Shown in pieces: positions 45,837 to 58,555 of a stretch of 64,000 nt of DNA. The DNA lies in assembly GCF_904849725.1 (NCBI RefSeq), contig NC_058519.1, forward strand, positions 108,674,881-108,738,880. Direction: 5' to 3'. Origin of the DNA: Hordeum vulgare subsp. vulgare (taxonomy: Eukaryota; Streptophyta; Magnoliopsida; Poales; Poaceae). Under the pieces are notes generated by a model that worked only from the letters and a program-made list of their open reading frames with translations, searched no databases and had not been told where the DNA came from. The translations under genes were made by a program, and so were the position numbers. Every line of letters starts with the position of its first letter. The first letter of the stretch is position 1.

Positions 45837-47235
45837 TGTAAGTGCATCTAGTGCCCCTTAGTGATTTTGGTGGATTGAAGACTTATAGGTTAAGAGACTA
45901 ATATGTTTGTGAGTGTACACAGGCTCTATAAATCGCTGAGGAGTTCAAGTTATCCGATGAATATCGACTCCTAAAAATGTATGTCTTCGGGTGAAGACTT
46001 TGGTCCTTCCTTGAAGACTTTGATCGCGAAGAAATTGCGAAGGAATTGAGATTCCTCATGAAGATATTGAAGATGAAGAATTCGGTGTGTCCTGAAGAAA
46101 ACACTCTGAAGACTTTGAAGCATGAAGATTTTCTATTTCTGTTTCATTTTATTTACACTTGAGTCAAAGGAACACCGTACTGTTAAATGGGGTCAAGGTA
46201 AAACTACGGAATGAATTTCCTTATGATGCTCAACCCAAGCCTAAATCTACCAAAGCCTCAACGTGAGGAATATGAGAGACATGAGGACTTTCACAGTTGA
46301 AAGTTCCGACCGTTGTCGCGACTCGCGCCACCTCACTAAACTTATCCACCCAACAGTCACATTATTGAAGGACATTTATGTCAAATCATGTTGGGATGCT
46401 CCCACGCTATAAATAGCCACCCCACAACCACTAGCTGGTTGGCTGCTCCGAGAGAAAATGACACTTCTCATTTAGAGCAACCCAAATTCCTCAGAGTCTT
46501 TGAGAGAAAATCATCAAGTGAGAAAATACCCCAAACACCAAACCCAAACCCTAAACCCAAGTGATTGAGCATCACTGAAGAAGTTGTTCATGTGTGGAGC
46601 CGACGCTTTTTACCTTTGAGGACTATGCATCCTCCAAATGGTTAAGCGTCCTAGTCTAGAGCATCCAGCAGTCAATTGTGGATCGTCGGGTGACCGAGTT
46701 TGTGAGGGTTTGGAAGTTTGCCCTGAAGACTTACCACGAGTGTTGGGCGAGGACTGTGTGTCCTTAGCTCAAGGAGAATACAGTAGGGACTGTGTGTCCT
46801 TTTGGTTTCATTACCAAGCCGCTCCGAACCAGACGTACAACTGTCATAGTAGTTGGAACTGAGTCATCAACTACTGTCTTCATAGAGCTACGGGTTCTAT
46901 TTCTTCAACTCTTTCATTTTCTCAATTATATGTTGAAGACTTTCATCTGTGATGTTTGAAGAATTTGTCTGAAGTCTTTCTCTGAATGTCCTCAACCTCA
47001 AATTCTTCACTCGAGTTAATCCTCACCTGCATAATATGTACCTGCGAACTGTGCGAACCGAATCTCTTAAATTTCATCGAGTCCGTTGTTGTAGTCGTTT
47101 TTGCACTCCTGATCCTATACCAATTCCGCTGCACTAAGTTCATAACTGAGGACTTTCCTCACAAGGAATTTCCTTAGTGCTGAAATTCGGAAAAATCTCC
47201 TATTCACCCCCTCTAGTCGATATAACGCACTTTCA
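45837..47235 (+). repeat. 5' LTR of copia element 2
   Basis: Starts TGTAAGTGCATCTAGTGCCC and ends GCACTTTCA, 1399 bp. A TATA box CTATAAATAG lies at 46408-46417 and should drive the genomic RNA. It pairs with the 3' LTR from 62690. Confidence 0.9.
46408..46417 (+). promoter_or_regulatory. LTR TATA box
   Basis: CTATAAATAG about 820 bases before the LTR end, in the expected U3 location. The corresponding segment is deleted from the 3' LTR. Confidence 0.65.
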
Positions 47236-47237
47236 AT

Positions 47238-47249
47238 TGGTACCACAGC
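47238..47249 (+). other. Primer binding site, degenerate initiator tRNA-Met
   Basis: TGGTACCACAGC differs at two positions from the canonical TGGTATCAGAGC found in copia element 1 and sits two bases after the LTR, the same spacing as there. Confidence 0.75.
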
Positions 47250-47302
47250 AAGGTACTCCCTTGTTATGTGTGATTTTGGTTTAACCATCTAGAGGTTTAG
47301 TT

Positions 47303-49308
47303 ATGTCGACCGCAGGTGTGATCAAGGTTTCTACAGGATGTCCTACCTTCGAAGGAAAGGATTTTCCCTACTGGAAGACCAAGATGCAAATGCATCTTCA
47401 AGCTATTGACAATGATCTCTGGTATATTGTGGAACATGGTGTTCCCTCCGTCGCTGATACTATCTTTGCCGCTGATGTGAAGAAGTTCAAGCAACTTGAC
47501 TCGCAAACGGAGAATATCATGTGTGGCCATCTGAGCAAAGGTCAGTATGGCAGAGTGAGTGCTTTGGGCACAGGTAAGCTTATCTGGGATAGGCTGTCCA
47601 AAGTCAACGAGGGAGTCTCAACACAGCGTGACTCTCGTGTTGATGTTCTTCGCAATCGCTTCAAGAGGCTTGACAATGAAAGCTGCCAAGATACCATTGA
47701 TCGCCTCACTGACATCTCAAATAAACTGCAAGCACTGGGAGCTAGAGACATTACTGACCATGAAGTTGTGAAGAAACTGCTAAGAACTCTTGATCCATCA
47801 TTTGACACATTGGTTCTGATGATTCAAGAACGAAGAGACTGCAAGATGCTTGAACCTGCTGGTATACTCGAGAGACTCAATACTCATGAATTCCAACAAG
47901 AAGAAAAGAGAGATCTATATGGACCAAGCTACTCAAGACCTCGTGCGCTGAAGGCTAAGGCTATTTCCTCATCTGAAGAAGAAGACTCAGATTGCAGCAT
48001 TGGTGATCCTCAAGAACTTGGACAGGAACTTGCAATGCTCGTGAGGAAATTCCAGAAGTTCACAAAGCGTGGCCAGTTTGATAAATCTTCAAGAAGAGAG
48101 ATGAGGAAATCAGAATCTGAGGACTACAAGAAAAGAACCTGCCACAAATGCAAGAAATCTGGTCACTACATTGCTCACTGTCCTCACTGGGTGAAAGAAT
48201 CAAGGAAGAAGAAATACAAGGATGAAAGTTTTGATGACTCGAAGAAAAAGAAAAAATCTTCAAAGTCCTCATCGCTTAAGAAGACCAGTTGCAGAAAGGC
48301 TCGGGCACTCATTGGCAAGGAAATGGATTCTGAAGAAGAGTCTAAGGAATGTGAAGAAGAAGAAGGTTCTGAAGAGGATTCAGAGTCTGCTGTGGCAAGT
48401 CTTGCACTGGCTACCACATTCGTCAGCAAGTCAATCTTCAACCTTGAAGAAAATGACAACGTTATCTACATTGATGAATATGATGATGACTTCGCTCCAA
48501 CATATTGCTTCATGGCAAAAGGTTTAAAGGTACCAAACCATAATTCCTCCTCTGATTCTAGTGACTGTGAACCTCATGATTATCAAAAACCCAGTTACTA
48601 TAAACTTGCCAACATTGCCACTAAGCAACAAAGTGCCATTGAACAGCTTCAGAAACTGCTAGACACAAGCGATGATCTGTTGAACGATGAAATGAATCAT
48701 ACTCAAGTCCCCACTGAAGATGTGAAGAGTCTTCAGTCTAGGTTTGATAGTCTTCAAGATCGTTATGACACACTTTTGGCTGATCATGAGAAGCTTTTCT
48801 ATGATTTTCTTCAAAGGAAGCTTGATCTTGAGAAGTTGAAAATGTCTCATGATGATCTTCGAATGAAAAATGATTCATTGCTTGGTCAACAGATCAATAC
48901 CGCTCAGGTTGAATTCATTCCACCACATTTGAAATGCATCGAGCGTGAAATTGCTAATTCTTCACCAGAATCATCAAATGCTTGTATTGCTACAAATTCT
49001 TCGACTATCCCCGTGGTATCAAATTCTTCAGTTGAAGAAACCACAAAATCTACTGATGAAAATGCTGGGTAGAAGAAATTGTATGTGACAGGCATATACA
49101 AAAGTCTCAAAGGGCATCAAACCCTTTGCGATGTGCTCAAAAAGCAGATTCTCAACAGAAACCCGAGGAAAGAAGGAAATGCCTTTGAGAGGAAATTTAA
49201 TGCTCATGGATCATACTGGAAACCTGAGCAGTACCCCAAAACCTCATGGGTTGCTGCTAAAGGTCCTCCCGTCGATCCATCTACTATGAATCTATTCCTC
49301 AGATGAGT
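47303..49308 (+). pseudogene. gag of copia element 2
   Basis: An uninterrupted 589-codon frame from MSTAGVIKV to a TAG at 49070-49072, continuing in the same frame for another 70-odd codons to about 49306. The N-terminal half is a copia gag of the UBN2 type (FPYWKTKMQMHL, LWYIVEHG). The zinc knuckle CHKCKKSGHYIAHC lies near residue 280, followed by a Lys- and Glu-rich region and a coiled coil (about residues 470-560). It forms the capsid-like particle and binds the element RNA. It is the best preserved part of the element. Confidence 0.88.
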
Positions 49309-50030
49309 CATTTGACTCCAACTATAAACTGTTCAAAAATCAACCTGGTGAAGTATTTGCTCGATATGTTGGAACTAATTGCAGGAATGGACCACCCATG
49401 AGGAAAATCTGGGTTCCAAAAGGTTGCTTTGAAAATCTCCAGGTGAATATCCTCATGACACCACCTATGAAGAACCAGAAACCAAGATCAATTTCCTGAG
49501 GTGAACCAAAGTCTTCACGAGGATGAAAATCCTCAAATGGTCAATATTATGCTCGTATTCGCGCTAATGCTACTGATATGCAGGGAAATTACAGGGGACA
49601 TGAATATGAGCGTTATTCCTCAAATCACTATGTTCATAAGTCCTCAAAGAATTTATCTACCTATTCATTTGAGTACTCTAACCCCCCTACTATGAAAAGA
49701 AGTGCATTAGCCTCAATGCCTCCATTCTCATATGATGCTCGCGGGATGATGAACTCCTTGCCATCCCTTCAGATGTGGGTGGTGAAGAAATTGAACTAAT
49801 CACTTCTGCAGGTCATGTCTCCAAATGAAAGTCATCATCTCAAGAATTTTCTGGAGACCTGAGGAAATTGCTTGATTGGACGCAAGCTAAGAATGATGAA
49901 ATGATAACATTTCACACGTCCTCAAATTTACTGTTTATGATGAAATTCTTATCTGATGAAATAGATATCATATTCTTCAAGTATGAAGCATATTAGATGG
50001 TAAGCTGTACTAATTCATCTGCAGGATGAC
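49309..50030 (+). other. Decayed gag-protease linker
   Basis: Low-complexity gag C-terminal sequence with frameshifts; no intact frame. Short pieces such as SKVPKGCF-like spacing before the protease were not securely recognised. Confidence 0.4.
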
Positions 50031-53003
50031 AAACCCAAGAATAGAGAATGGGTTCTTGACAATGGTTGCACTAATCACATGACTGGTGATAAAAGCTTGT
50101 TAATGAATATGTCACTGACTCCATCACGAGTCAAGCAAGTCACTTACGCTGACAAAGGTAAAAGCAAGGTATTGGGACTTGGCAAACTAGCTATCTCCAA
50201 GGACAAGCACATGGACAAAGTCATGCTTGTCGAATCCCTTGGGTTTAACCTCGTGTCAGTATCAATGCTTTGTGATCTTGATATGGTTGTTATCTTTGGA
50301 AAATACAGATGTGTAGTCATCATGGAATCTGACAAATCCAAAGTCTTCGAAGGCTTTGGGAGAGGAGATTTGTACATTGTTGATTTTCCATAGGTCCTCA
50401 ACCAGCCACATGCTTACTACCAAAAACCTTAGAAGACTGGCTATGGCATCGACGTCTGGGTCATGCAGGCATGAGGAATCTGCACACACTGGCGAAGAAG
50501 AAGCATGTCATTGGCGTCGAATCCGTCAAATTCCTCAAGGACCATCTCTACGGTGCTTGTGATTCTGGAAAAATAACCAAATCCAAACACCCTTCGAAGA
50601 CTATCATGACTACTACTCGTCCGTTTGAATTGCTTCACATGGATCTGTTTGGACCTACTCATTATGCTACTCTAACCAATGCAGCATCTTTATATGGCTT
50701 TGTCATCGTTGACGACTACTCTCGCTATACTTGGGTACACATTATTCTATATAAAACTGAAGTGCAGGAAGTCTTCAAACGATTTTCCTCAAGGGCCTCA
50801 ACGAACTTCGTTGTCAAGATCAAACACACCAGGAGTGATAATGGGACAAAATTCAAAAACACTCGTCTTGATGATTATCTTGATGAAGTTGGTATTACTC
50901 ACGAATTATCTGCTCCTTATACTCCTCAACACAATGGAGTCGTTGAACGCAAGAACATGACTTTGGTTGAAATGACACAGACTATGCTTGAAGAATATCA
51001 GACTCCTCGTTGTTTTTGGCCGGAAGCAATCAGCACTGCTTGCCACATCATCAAGCGGGTATATCTTCAAAAATTCCTCAAGAAAACGTCATATGAACTC
51101 CTCACTAACAAGAAACCCAATGTAAGTTATTTCAAAGTCTTCGGTGCAAAATGCTGGATTAGAGATCCTCGACATAGCTCATAGTTTGCACCTAAAGCAC
51201 ATGAGGGTTGTATGCTTGGTTAAGGAAAGGACTCGCACACCTATAGAGTCTTCAACACCTGTCACAACAAGGTTGTTGAAATTGTAGATGTGCGGTTCGA
51301 TGAAACTAATGGTTCGCAAAGAGAGCAACTGCCTCTTGTGCTAGATAAATTACCTCCCGAGGAAGCCATCAAGCTCAAGGGAACTGAATATATCATTCCT
51401 ATTAAGGAAAAACCACTTGTTGAAGAAGTCGTCCCCAACACTGAGGAAATTCAATCTGGTGCACCTGAGGAAAATGCTACAGATCAAATTCCTCAGCCCA
51501 ACCAAAGTCATCAACCAGCTCATCGGAGAATTGCAAATGAAGTAGAACTTGACAAAATCCTCAATGACATCAATGTGCGAGGTTCTGTCACTCGCTCAAA
51601 AGCTTCACATTTAGTTAACTTTTGTGGGCATTCCTTGTTTGTGTCTATCACAGAACCCTGAAAAGTTGCAGAAGCCTTCGTGGAACTTGAGTGGATTCAA
51701 GCCATGCAAGATGAACTTCTTCAGTTCAAGCTAAATGATGTGTGGGAGCTCGTCAAACGACCAGATCCTTACAAGCACAATAACATCGGCACCAAGTGGA
51801 TCTACCGAAATAAGCAAGATGAGGATGGTCAGGTAGTGAGGAATAAGGAACGGCTTGTACCCCAAGGCTACACACAGGTTGAAGGAATTAACTTCGATGA
51901 AACTTTTGCACCCGTTGCTAGACTTGAAACTATTCGAATATTACTTGCGTATGCTAATCATCACAATATAACTCTATATCAAATGGATGTGAAACGTGCA
52001 TTCCTCAATGGTAAGCTTGAGGAAGAAGTATATGTTGCTCAGCCCCGGGGTTTTGAAGACCCGAAGCATCCGGACAAAGTCTTCAGACTCAAAATGGCAC
52101 TCTACGGCCTCAAGCAAGTCCCTTGGGCGTGGTATGATACATTGAAGGAATTCCTCATGAAGAAAGGCTTCAAACCTGGTTCACCTTATCCTACTCTTTT
52201 CACAAGATCCTATGGCAATGAACTATTGGTGTGCCAAATATATGTCGACGACATTATTTTTGGTTGTACTGACAAAAGTTACAGTGATGAATTTGCCTAC
52301 GTGATGAGTGAAGAATATCAAATGTCTATGATGGGAGAGCTAAAATTCTTCTTAGGACTGCAAATTCGTCAACAACGCAATGTCATCTCCATATCTCAAG
52401 AGAAATACCTCAAGGACGTTCTGAGGAAATTTGACATGCATGAATGCAAAGACGTCAAGACTCCTATGCCTACCAATGGCCACCTCTCCACTGACAAAAA
52501 TGATAAAGATTTCGATCAGCAGGTAAATCGCTCTATGATTGGCTCTTTATTGTACCTATGTGTATCTAGGCCAGGTATTATGCTTAATGTTTGCATGTGT
52601 GCTGGTTTTCAAGCAAAACCGAAGGAATAACACCATAAGGCTGTGAAACACATTCTTCGATACTTAGCTCACAGAGCAACAATAGGATTATGGTACCCCA
52701 AGGGCTCAAATCTTCACCTCGTTGGATATTCTAATTCTGATTATGCCGGTGACCGTGTGGATCGCAAGTCAACATCAGGCACATGCCATTTCCTCGGAAG
52801 ATCATTAGTCTGCTAGTCCTCAAAGAAGCAGAATTGTGTATCACTCTCCACTGCCGAAGCTGAGTATATTGCTGCTGGATCTTGCTGTGCTCAACTACTA
52901 TGGATGAAGCAAACCCTCAGAGACTATGGCATCAACTTGAAGAATGTGCCCCTCTACTGCGACAATGAGAGTGCAATCAAAATCACCTACAACCCAGTAC
53001 AAC
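50031..53003 (+). pseudogene. pol of copia element 2, first part
   Basis: The protease region reads WVLDNGCTNHMTGD, so the catalytic Asp is present but the usual DSG triad is DNG. A frame break at about 50394 separates it from the pre-integrase domain (DWLWHRRLGHAG; the first Cys of the zinc site is Tyr in LYGACDSGK). The integrase core has MDLFGP, RSDNGT and NGVVERKN, so the DDE residues are present. The linker begins after a stop at 51181. RT from 51680 has [13 protein letters not shown], a TGA at 51659-51661 just before it, and YVDDIIFG near 52240. RNase H continues after a stop at 52628 and carries another stop near 52814, up to the solo LTR. Confidence 0.88.
52999..53003. repeat. Target-site duplication ACAAC (left)
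   Basis: Repeated exactly at 56597-56601 on the other side of the solo LTR, inside the RNase H coding region. Confidence 0.9.
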
Positions 53004-56000
53004 TGTAGCGACCCGACTCAAGACGAGTCAAGCCTCTGTGTTTCTGTGCCATCCCTAGATCAGTATGCTGGCACACACAGTACATCAATGTATATATCAA
53101 AGTGCAATCACATGTAAATAGCGTAAAACTGATATATACCTTAATTATATCAGCGGAAGCAGTCAAGGGAAGGGAGTCCCAATAAACACCAACGACAAGT
53201 TGAGTGTAGACCGTAACCCTGAATCATACTCTTACTCGTCGAAGAAAAATATCTGCAACATAAGACGTTGCAGCCGTGTAGGTCAGCATATTGAATATGC
53301 CGGCAAGTCACATAAGAGAGGGGTGAAAAGTGATCATCTATACTATATGCATATATGGCAGGTGGTGTTGTAAGTTTTTAGCGAAAAGCAAGTTTTGTCC
53401 TACATCAAGAGGGGGCTAAAAGCAAAATGTTACTATATTGTTGGTTGTTAACGAGATGGTTCCGCCAACCAGTTCTCGTACCTGAGTTGTCAATAATTAC
53501 CCTCATCAAATGTATATAATGGTGTTGAGAAATCCAGATAACTTCAGTTCCTTTGGCTCAAGTTGTCCATGACCGTGGACACGGCTAATCGATTAGGTTT
53601 GAGTACTTTGCAGAGTTTTGCACACGTTCCCTGCAAGATTTGATCGCCTCCGGTATGTCCTCGCACTTCAGGATGTTTGAAGACCGGATGATCAAAACAT
53701 GGTCTTTCAACGGGTCCCTCTGAATCCCTGTCGGTGCCCATCCAATCCTACCGTTCTTCTACATCTGCTAGCACCGCCTGTCCAGAGTCGCCGCGTTGTC
53801 CAACCAAGCCAGAGCCCATAATGACTTGTGGCTGTGCAGGTAAGCCTTGGGTCTTGAAAATATCCGTCCGTCTCTTTGAGCCTGGGTGAAGCTTTCCGCA
53901 GGATGTCATGGCCGTCCCCAGCATCCCGGGTCATCCACTGGGTTCTCCACGGAGCCGATCAACCGTCCTTCACCCAGAGTTGCATTGCGTCCAAGGTCTT
54001 GAAAATCTTGTCTTAACCGGTCTTGATTATTTAATCAACCTCGCATCACTCGTGTTATGCACTCAACCGAAATCCCGTCTACTCAAGCATAGCAATATGA
54101 AATTTGTCGTCCCGGGGCCAAGTATCGGGGTTGTTGTGTGCCTACCACATGATACTACAATCTATACTACAATTTCCAAGTACCTAAGCATCATGCAATT
54201 GGGCATAGGATGGTAGAACTACGATGCATAAAACATGGGTGATAGTATGATCAAAGTGACTTGCCTGGTGATGTTGACGAAGAAGAATTTCTCGAGAAAA
54301 TAACTTGATAGACTACTCGTCACTCTCCGATGAAATCTATATAACAAACATATCATTCACATAAGCACTCATACTAGCAATCATTCTAGCAATCAAAACA
54401 AAAGAGAGAGCGAATAGGAATCCGAAAGAAAACTTCAAATAAGACTAGGGAGTCTTCTACTACGTCAAACACTAAATAGTTTTTGTCTAACAGAAAATAA
54501 TAACAAGGAACTAAGATATAAGTTTAACTAAGATAAAGTATTTTTTCACAAAACTATTTGGAAGTATTCCCAAACGGGATTTGAAACAGTGGAGAAACCA
54601 ATTGCAAGTTACTAAGGAACTAGAATTGATTTCATGAAAACAAATAAAAATAAAATAAAAATTTGTTGCAAAACTACTGTTTAACTAACATAAACAAAAC
54701 AATAATGTTTCTGAAATAATAAAGAAAATATTTTAAAAACAAATCTAGAAAAGGAATTAGCCGCAATCCTAAAAGAGGTGAAACAGAAATTGTTTCACAC
54801 GAAACAGTGAGCTAAAATACTCAAACAAATCTGAAATTTTTACCGCTGGTAAATACGATCACTAGTGATCAGTAGCAAAAAGAATCAAATTAAAAGCTAT
54901 TTCTAAACTCCTGGAATAGGCAAAACAAGGTTTAAACTAAATCTGATCTAACTTATATTTGAAAATTTCAAATATAGACAAATTATATGTTTTTACAAAC
55001 TACAGGAAATTTGTGAGCTACTGGAAAAAGAATCACTACCATTGGACTTTGGGATCAAAAGTTATGATCAAAAGAAAATTGAAACTTTCTCTGTTTTGGA
55101 ATTAAAACAGAAAAAAGGGAAAAACTGATTTGTGGACAGGGGTCCACGTGGCATTTTCTAATTGGCTAAGGGGGTGAGTGCTGCGGGGATAACTAACAAA
55201 TGACCGCTATTTAACTAATTCGCTTCGGCGAAACTTAAGTGAAAGAAAAACCGATCGGTTTTATCTAAAAGATCGAAGGGGTAAGTACCTATGTAATCTA
55301 CACCGTAGATTATGGATCTAAGGGCTACTACATAAAAACAAAAAAGAAACAAGAGGGGGATGGAGCCTTACCGTGGCTGGAGTTGCTCCCGTGGCTGGCA
55401 ATGGTGGCCGAGGTAGGGGTGGGGCTCCGGTGGGGTGGGTCGCCGGTGGGGGAGGGGATCCGGCGGAGCGGGGGGGGGGGGGCGAAGGGGTGGGGCGCTC
55501 CTGGGAGGGGAGGGAGGCGACGGGAAGTGAGGGCTGCAGGGGGGGGCGACGGGAAGTTTTCTGGCTGCTCCTGCTGGTCGTGGTGATGGGGAGGGAGTGC
55601 AGCGTGGGTGGTGCCGACGGGAGGGGTGGTGGAGGAGGGCCGAAGTGGTGGAGGGGTGGTGGCGGGGTGGGGTGGGTGCAGCGAGGTGGAGGAGCCTGCA
55701 GGTGGGGGGGGGGGACGGGGGAAGTTCTCTGGCGAGTTTCTGGTGACGACTCCGGCGAGGTGGGGCGCGAGTTAGAGGCGAGAAGAGGGGAGGGTTTCAA
55801 CGGGAATGGAACGAGGAGGTGCAGGGGGTTCTTATAGAGGCGACGGGAGGTGCTGGGAAGGGAAGGGCTTCGCGAATCCCGAAGGTGGGGATCTTCTGTC
55901 CATGGAAGGAAAATTTCCTGTGACGTGAGGGAGAGAGGAGGAAGAAGATGATCTTCTTGGGCCAGTGAAAGGAAAGTCTTAATGGGCCACGTGGAGTTTC

Positions 56001-56596
56001 CTAATAAAAACGATTCCTTTCCTATTTTTAAAACTAGGAAACTAAAACGATAAAAAGGAAATCAAATCAATTTGAAATAAAGAGTTTTTATATACTAAAA
56101 TTATCAGAAAAAATAAATATAAATGATGGGCATTTTTCCACGGCAAAAATAAAAACTTCAGAAAAAATTATTTTCACAAAATTGCCTAAAAGATTTATTT
56201 TCTTTTGCAAATAATTTTCAAATGACCCTCTAAGTTTTAGGGTTCAAATAACTTTCAAAATGCCCGTGGGTTTGAGGGTCATGTTCCTCCTCTCTAGAAT
56301 GTATTTCCCGGCATTTCTTGCACGAAGAAAAACGAATGGAAAATGCAAAAGAATTCAATGCAAATATCTCCGTTCAAATTATTTATAGTTGAAGAAGTCA
56401 TGTCATCTTCTCTCTTTGCTTTTAAAAGATTGAATTTGAATTCACCGGAGAAGGGGAAAGTCATTTTATTCCCTCTCATTCAAAAGTTTCGAAAAGTTTC
56501 AAATTTCACACAAGTATCAATCACTCAGGCAACCAACAAACAATCAATCTAATAATTATATTAACATTCCAAAATTTATAATTTTGGGATGTTACA
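53004..56596. mobile_element. 3.6-kb solo LTR in pol
   Basis: Starts TGTAGCGACCCGACTC and ends GGGATGTTACA, flanked by the 5-bp duplication ACAAC. There is no PBS, purine tract or internal coding region, so it is a single long LTR left by recombination between the two LTRs of a former element. It contains a GC-rich, G-run segment (55370-55850) whose long ORFs are compositional. The long LTR and TGTAGCGACC start are common in Triticeae Gypsy-type families; I do not name one. Confidence 0.85.
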
Positions 56597-56601
56597 ACAA
56601 C

Positions 56602-56792
56602 ACTCGAAGACCAAGCACATCCACGTTCGTCATCATTTTCTTCGTGACCATGTCCTCAAGGGTAATATCATCATCGACCATGTGAAGACTGATGATCAAC
56701 TAGAAGATATTTTCACAAAGCCCTTGGATGAGAGAAGGATTTGCAAGTTGCGGTGTGAGCTAAATATCCTAGAATCTTCGAATTTCCTGTAA
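56602..56792 (+). pseudogene. pol of copia element 2, RNase H C-terminus
   Basis: Directly after the ACAAC repeat the reading resumes with TKHIHVRHHFLRDHV and ends DIFTKPLDERRI...; stop near 56790. It joins the RNase H part ending at 53003, so the solo LTR split this domain. Confidence 0.9.
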
Positions 56793-57129
56793 ACATACAC
56801 ACATCCTAACACTTATGCAAAGTCGATGACTTAGATGTGCAACACACAAAGTAATGATTTTCTTCAACCAATGAAGAAAATCACTCTAAGTGTGAAGAAA
56901 TCAATGAAGAATTTGGTTCTCACGGCCCTACAACAATTGTACGCGGCGCCTGAAATCATCATTCTTATACGGTGGGTCACGCCACCACCCAACTTTGAAA
57001 TCCTTCAAGCTGTTTGTTCTTCAAAGTTGAAATTCTTCAATCTGAAACTTTGTCACAAAATCCTCAAATTTTCAAAATCTTCAAATTCTTCAAAACTTTT
57101 TGATGATCTTCATTTGAGTATATATATGA
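56793..57129 (+). other. Non-coding region after pol
   Basis: AT-rich, no conserved ORF; the frame stops shortly after pol. Confidence 0.4.
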
Positions 57130-57501
57130 CTATTCTTCATCGTGGGTGAGGAATAGTTATTCTTCCCCCCCTCTATTTTCATATCAATGCACCATAATTT
57201 TACGTTCCGCAAATTTTGTCTTATTTCATACGTAAAAACAGACCGCAAGAAAATATATAGTCACCATAAAAAATATTTTATGTCATGTAAAATTACAAAA
57301 ACAAAAACATGGTGTAAATTATACATAAAATGCGATTTTTCTGGTCTTATAATCTATATATTTGTTTTCTTATGTCAAACTTTACGTAGTGAATCATTAT
57401 AAATATAACTATTTGTATTTCAAATGTAATTTATTTATGAAATGATCGTAAGATTACCTCGGGTGAAGAATAACTTATTCTGCGCCCTGGATGATGAATA
57501 G
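57130..57501. mobile_element. Unclassified MITE with long inverted ends
   Basis: The outer 45 or so bases at each end form imperfect inverted repeats: CTATTCTTCATC..GGGTGAGGAATA and, read in reverse, CTATTCATCATC..GGGCGCAGAATA. The ends are internally near-palindromic. The 372-bp element is AT-rich with no ORF. No clear target duplication was found, so the superfamily (Mutator-like is one option) is open. Confidence 0.6.
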
Positions 57502-57507
57502 ACCTTC

Positions 57508-57515
57508 TATATATG

Positions 57516-57568
<53 letters not shown>

Positions 57569-57570
57569 TA
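57508..57570. repeat. TA/TG microsatellite
   Basis: Alternating TATA and TGTG runs immediately after the MITE. Confidence 0.9.
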
Positions 57571-57957
57571 TGAGCTTTCAATGTCCTCAACAACATTCAC
57601 TTATAGCTCAGTCTTCAATTTGATATTTCCTCTAAGTGAATGTGATCAGACCCGACTCCCCTCTGGTCTCCCCTCTATGCTAAGCTCAACCTAGTCTATT
57701 CTCAATTCTTCATATGCGTTCTATTTGACACTTGTTTAGAATCCTCACTGAATCCTTGTCAGTTGAGGACTTTGTAACAAAATTGTCAGAATTCAAAAAA
57801 CAAATTAAACGTTACAACAGTAACCACACCCACTACTCACGTTCGGATAATCACGATCTCCACCGCTTCAATCGTGGGCACCACGTGTGCAACAAAGACG
57901 AAGGGGCAAGGGCAGTTCGATCCGAAAGTTTTGGACTGAACATTTTTTCACGTGAGC

Positions 57958-58221
57958 TATAAATAGCTCCTTACCCCCCTCGGTCAAAACTCTTCTCTCC
58001 CTCTCGTCTTATCCGCTCGAGCTTGAACCCTAGCATCCTCGTCGCCGGTGAGAAAGAGCTTCACTGCCTCGCCCTTGCCGTCGCCGGACTCACGCCGACT
58101 GCGGAATATCTTTCTCCGCCGCCGTCGTAGCTGTTTTCAGTCGCCAAGTTAGGGCACTGAAGATCTGAATCAAAGAACTTCTTCTATTTACTGCCTCAGT
58201 TCATCGTGTTCTTCACACATG
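57958..58221 (+). promoter_or_regulatory. Core promoter and 5' UTR-like leader for the extra ORF
   Basis: TATAAATAG at 57958-57966 is followed after about 30 bases by a CT-rich leader (CTTCTCTCCCTCTCGTC), a CCG-rich segment typical of grass 5' UTRs and an ATG at 58219-58221. A donor GT follows at 58222-58223, and an acceptor TTCACAG ends at 58548, a few bases before the extra ORF start at 58556. This is sequence reading plus inference; transcription was not tested. Confidence 0.5.
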
Positions 58222-58555
58222 GTAAATAAAATCTTATTTTACTGCCCCTGTTGATTTCTTATTTCTCTTTAGATTCATGAAATAAGTTTTCCTCAGAAAT
58301 TTTCTCAGCAGTGCACACCCATGTCTAGAACACTTGATGAATTTCACTACGTCACTAAAATTCTTCACGAGATTCCTCAATTGTATAAATTTTCGAATCT
58401 GCAGAACTCTGGCACCCAAGCTCAGAATGCTTAGTCAAATTCCTCAACTCACTGGTCAAATTTCTCAACTTTAGTAATTCTTCAATTTCCTCAAATCTGA
58501 GAACGCATATGACTCTCCAAATTCTTCGCACCTATACTCTGTTCACAGGTACAAA

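Noticed and set aside
55318..55837. Pro-rich and Gly-rich ORFs in the solo LTR
   Set aside because: They translate G-runs and GC-rich sequence inside a non-coding LTR; both strands are open.
57491..57694. Short ORF encoding Tyr/Ile/Val repeats
   Set aside because: It is a translation of the TA/TG microsatellite.
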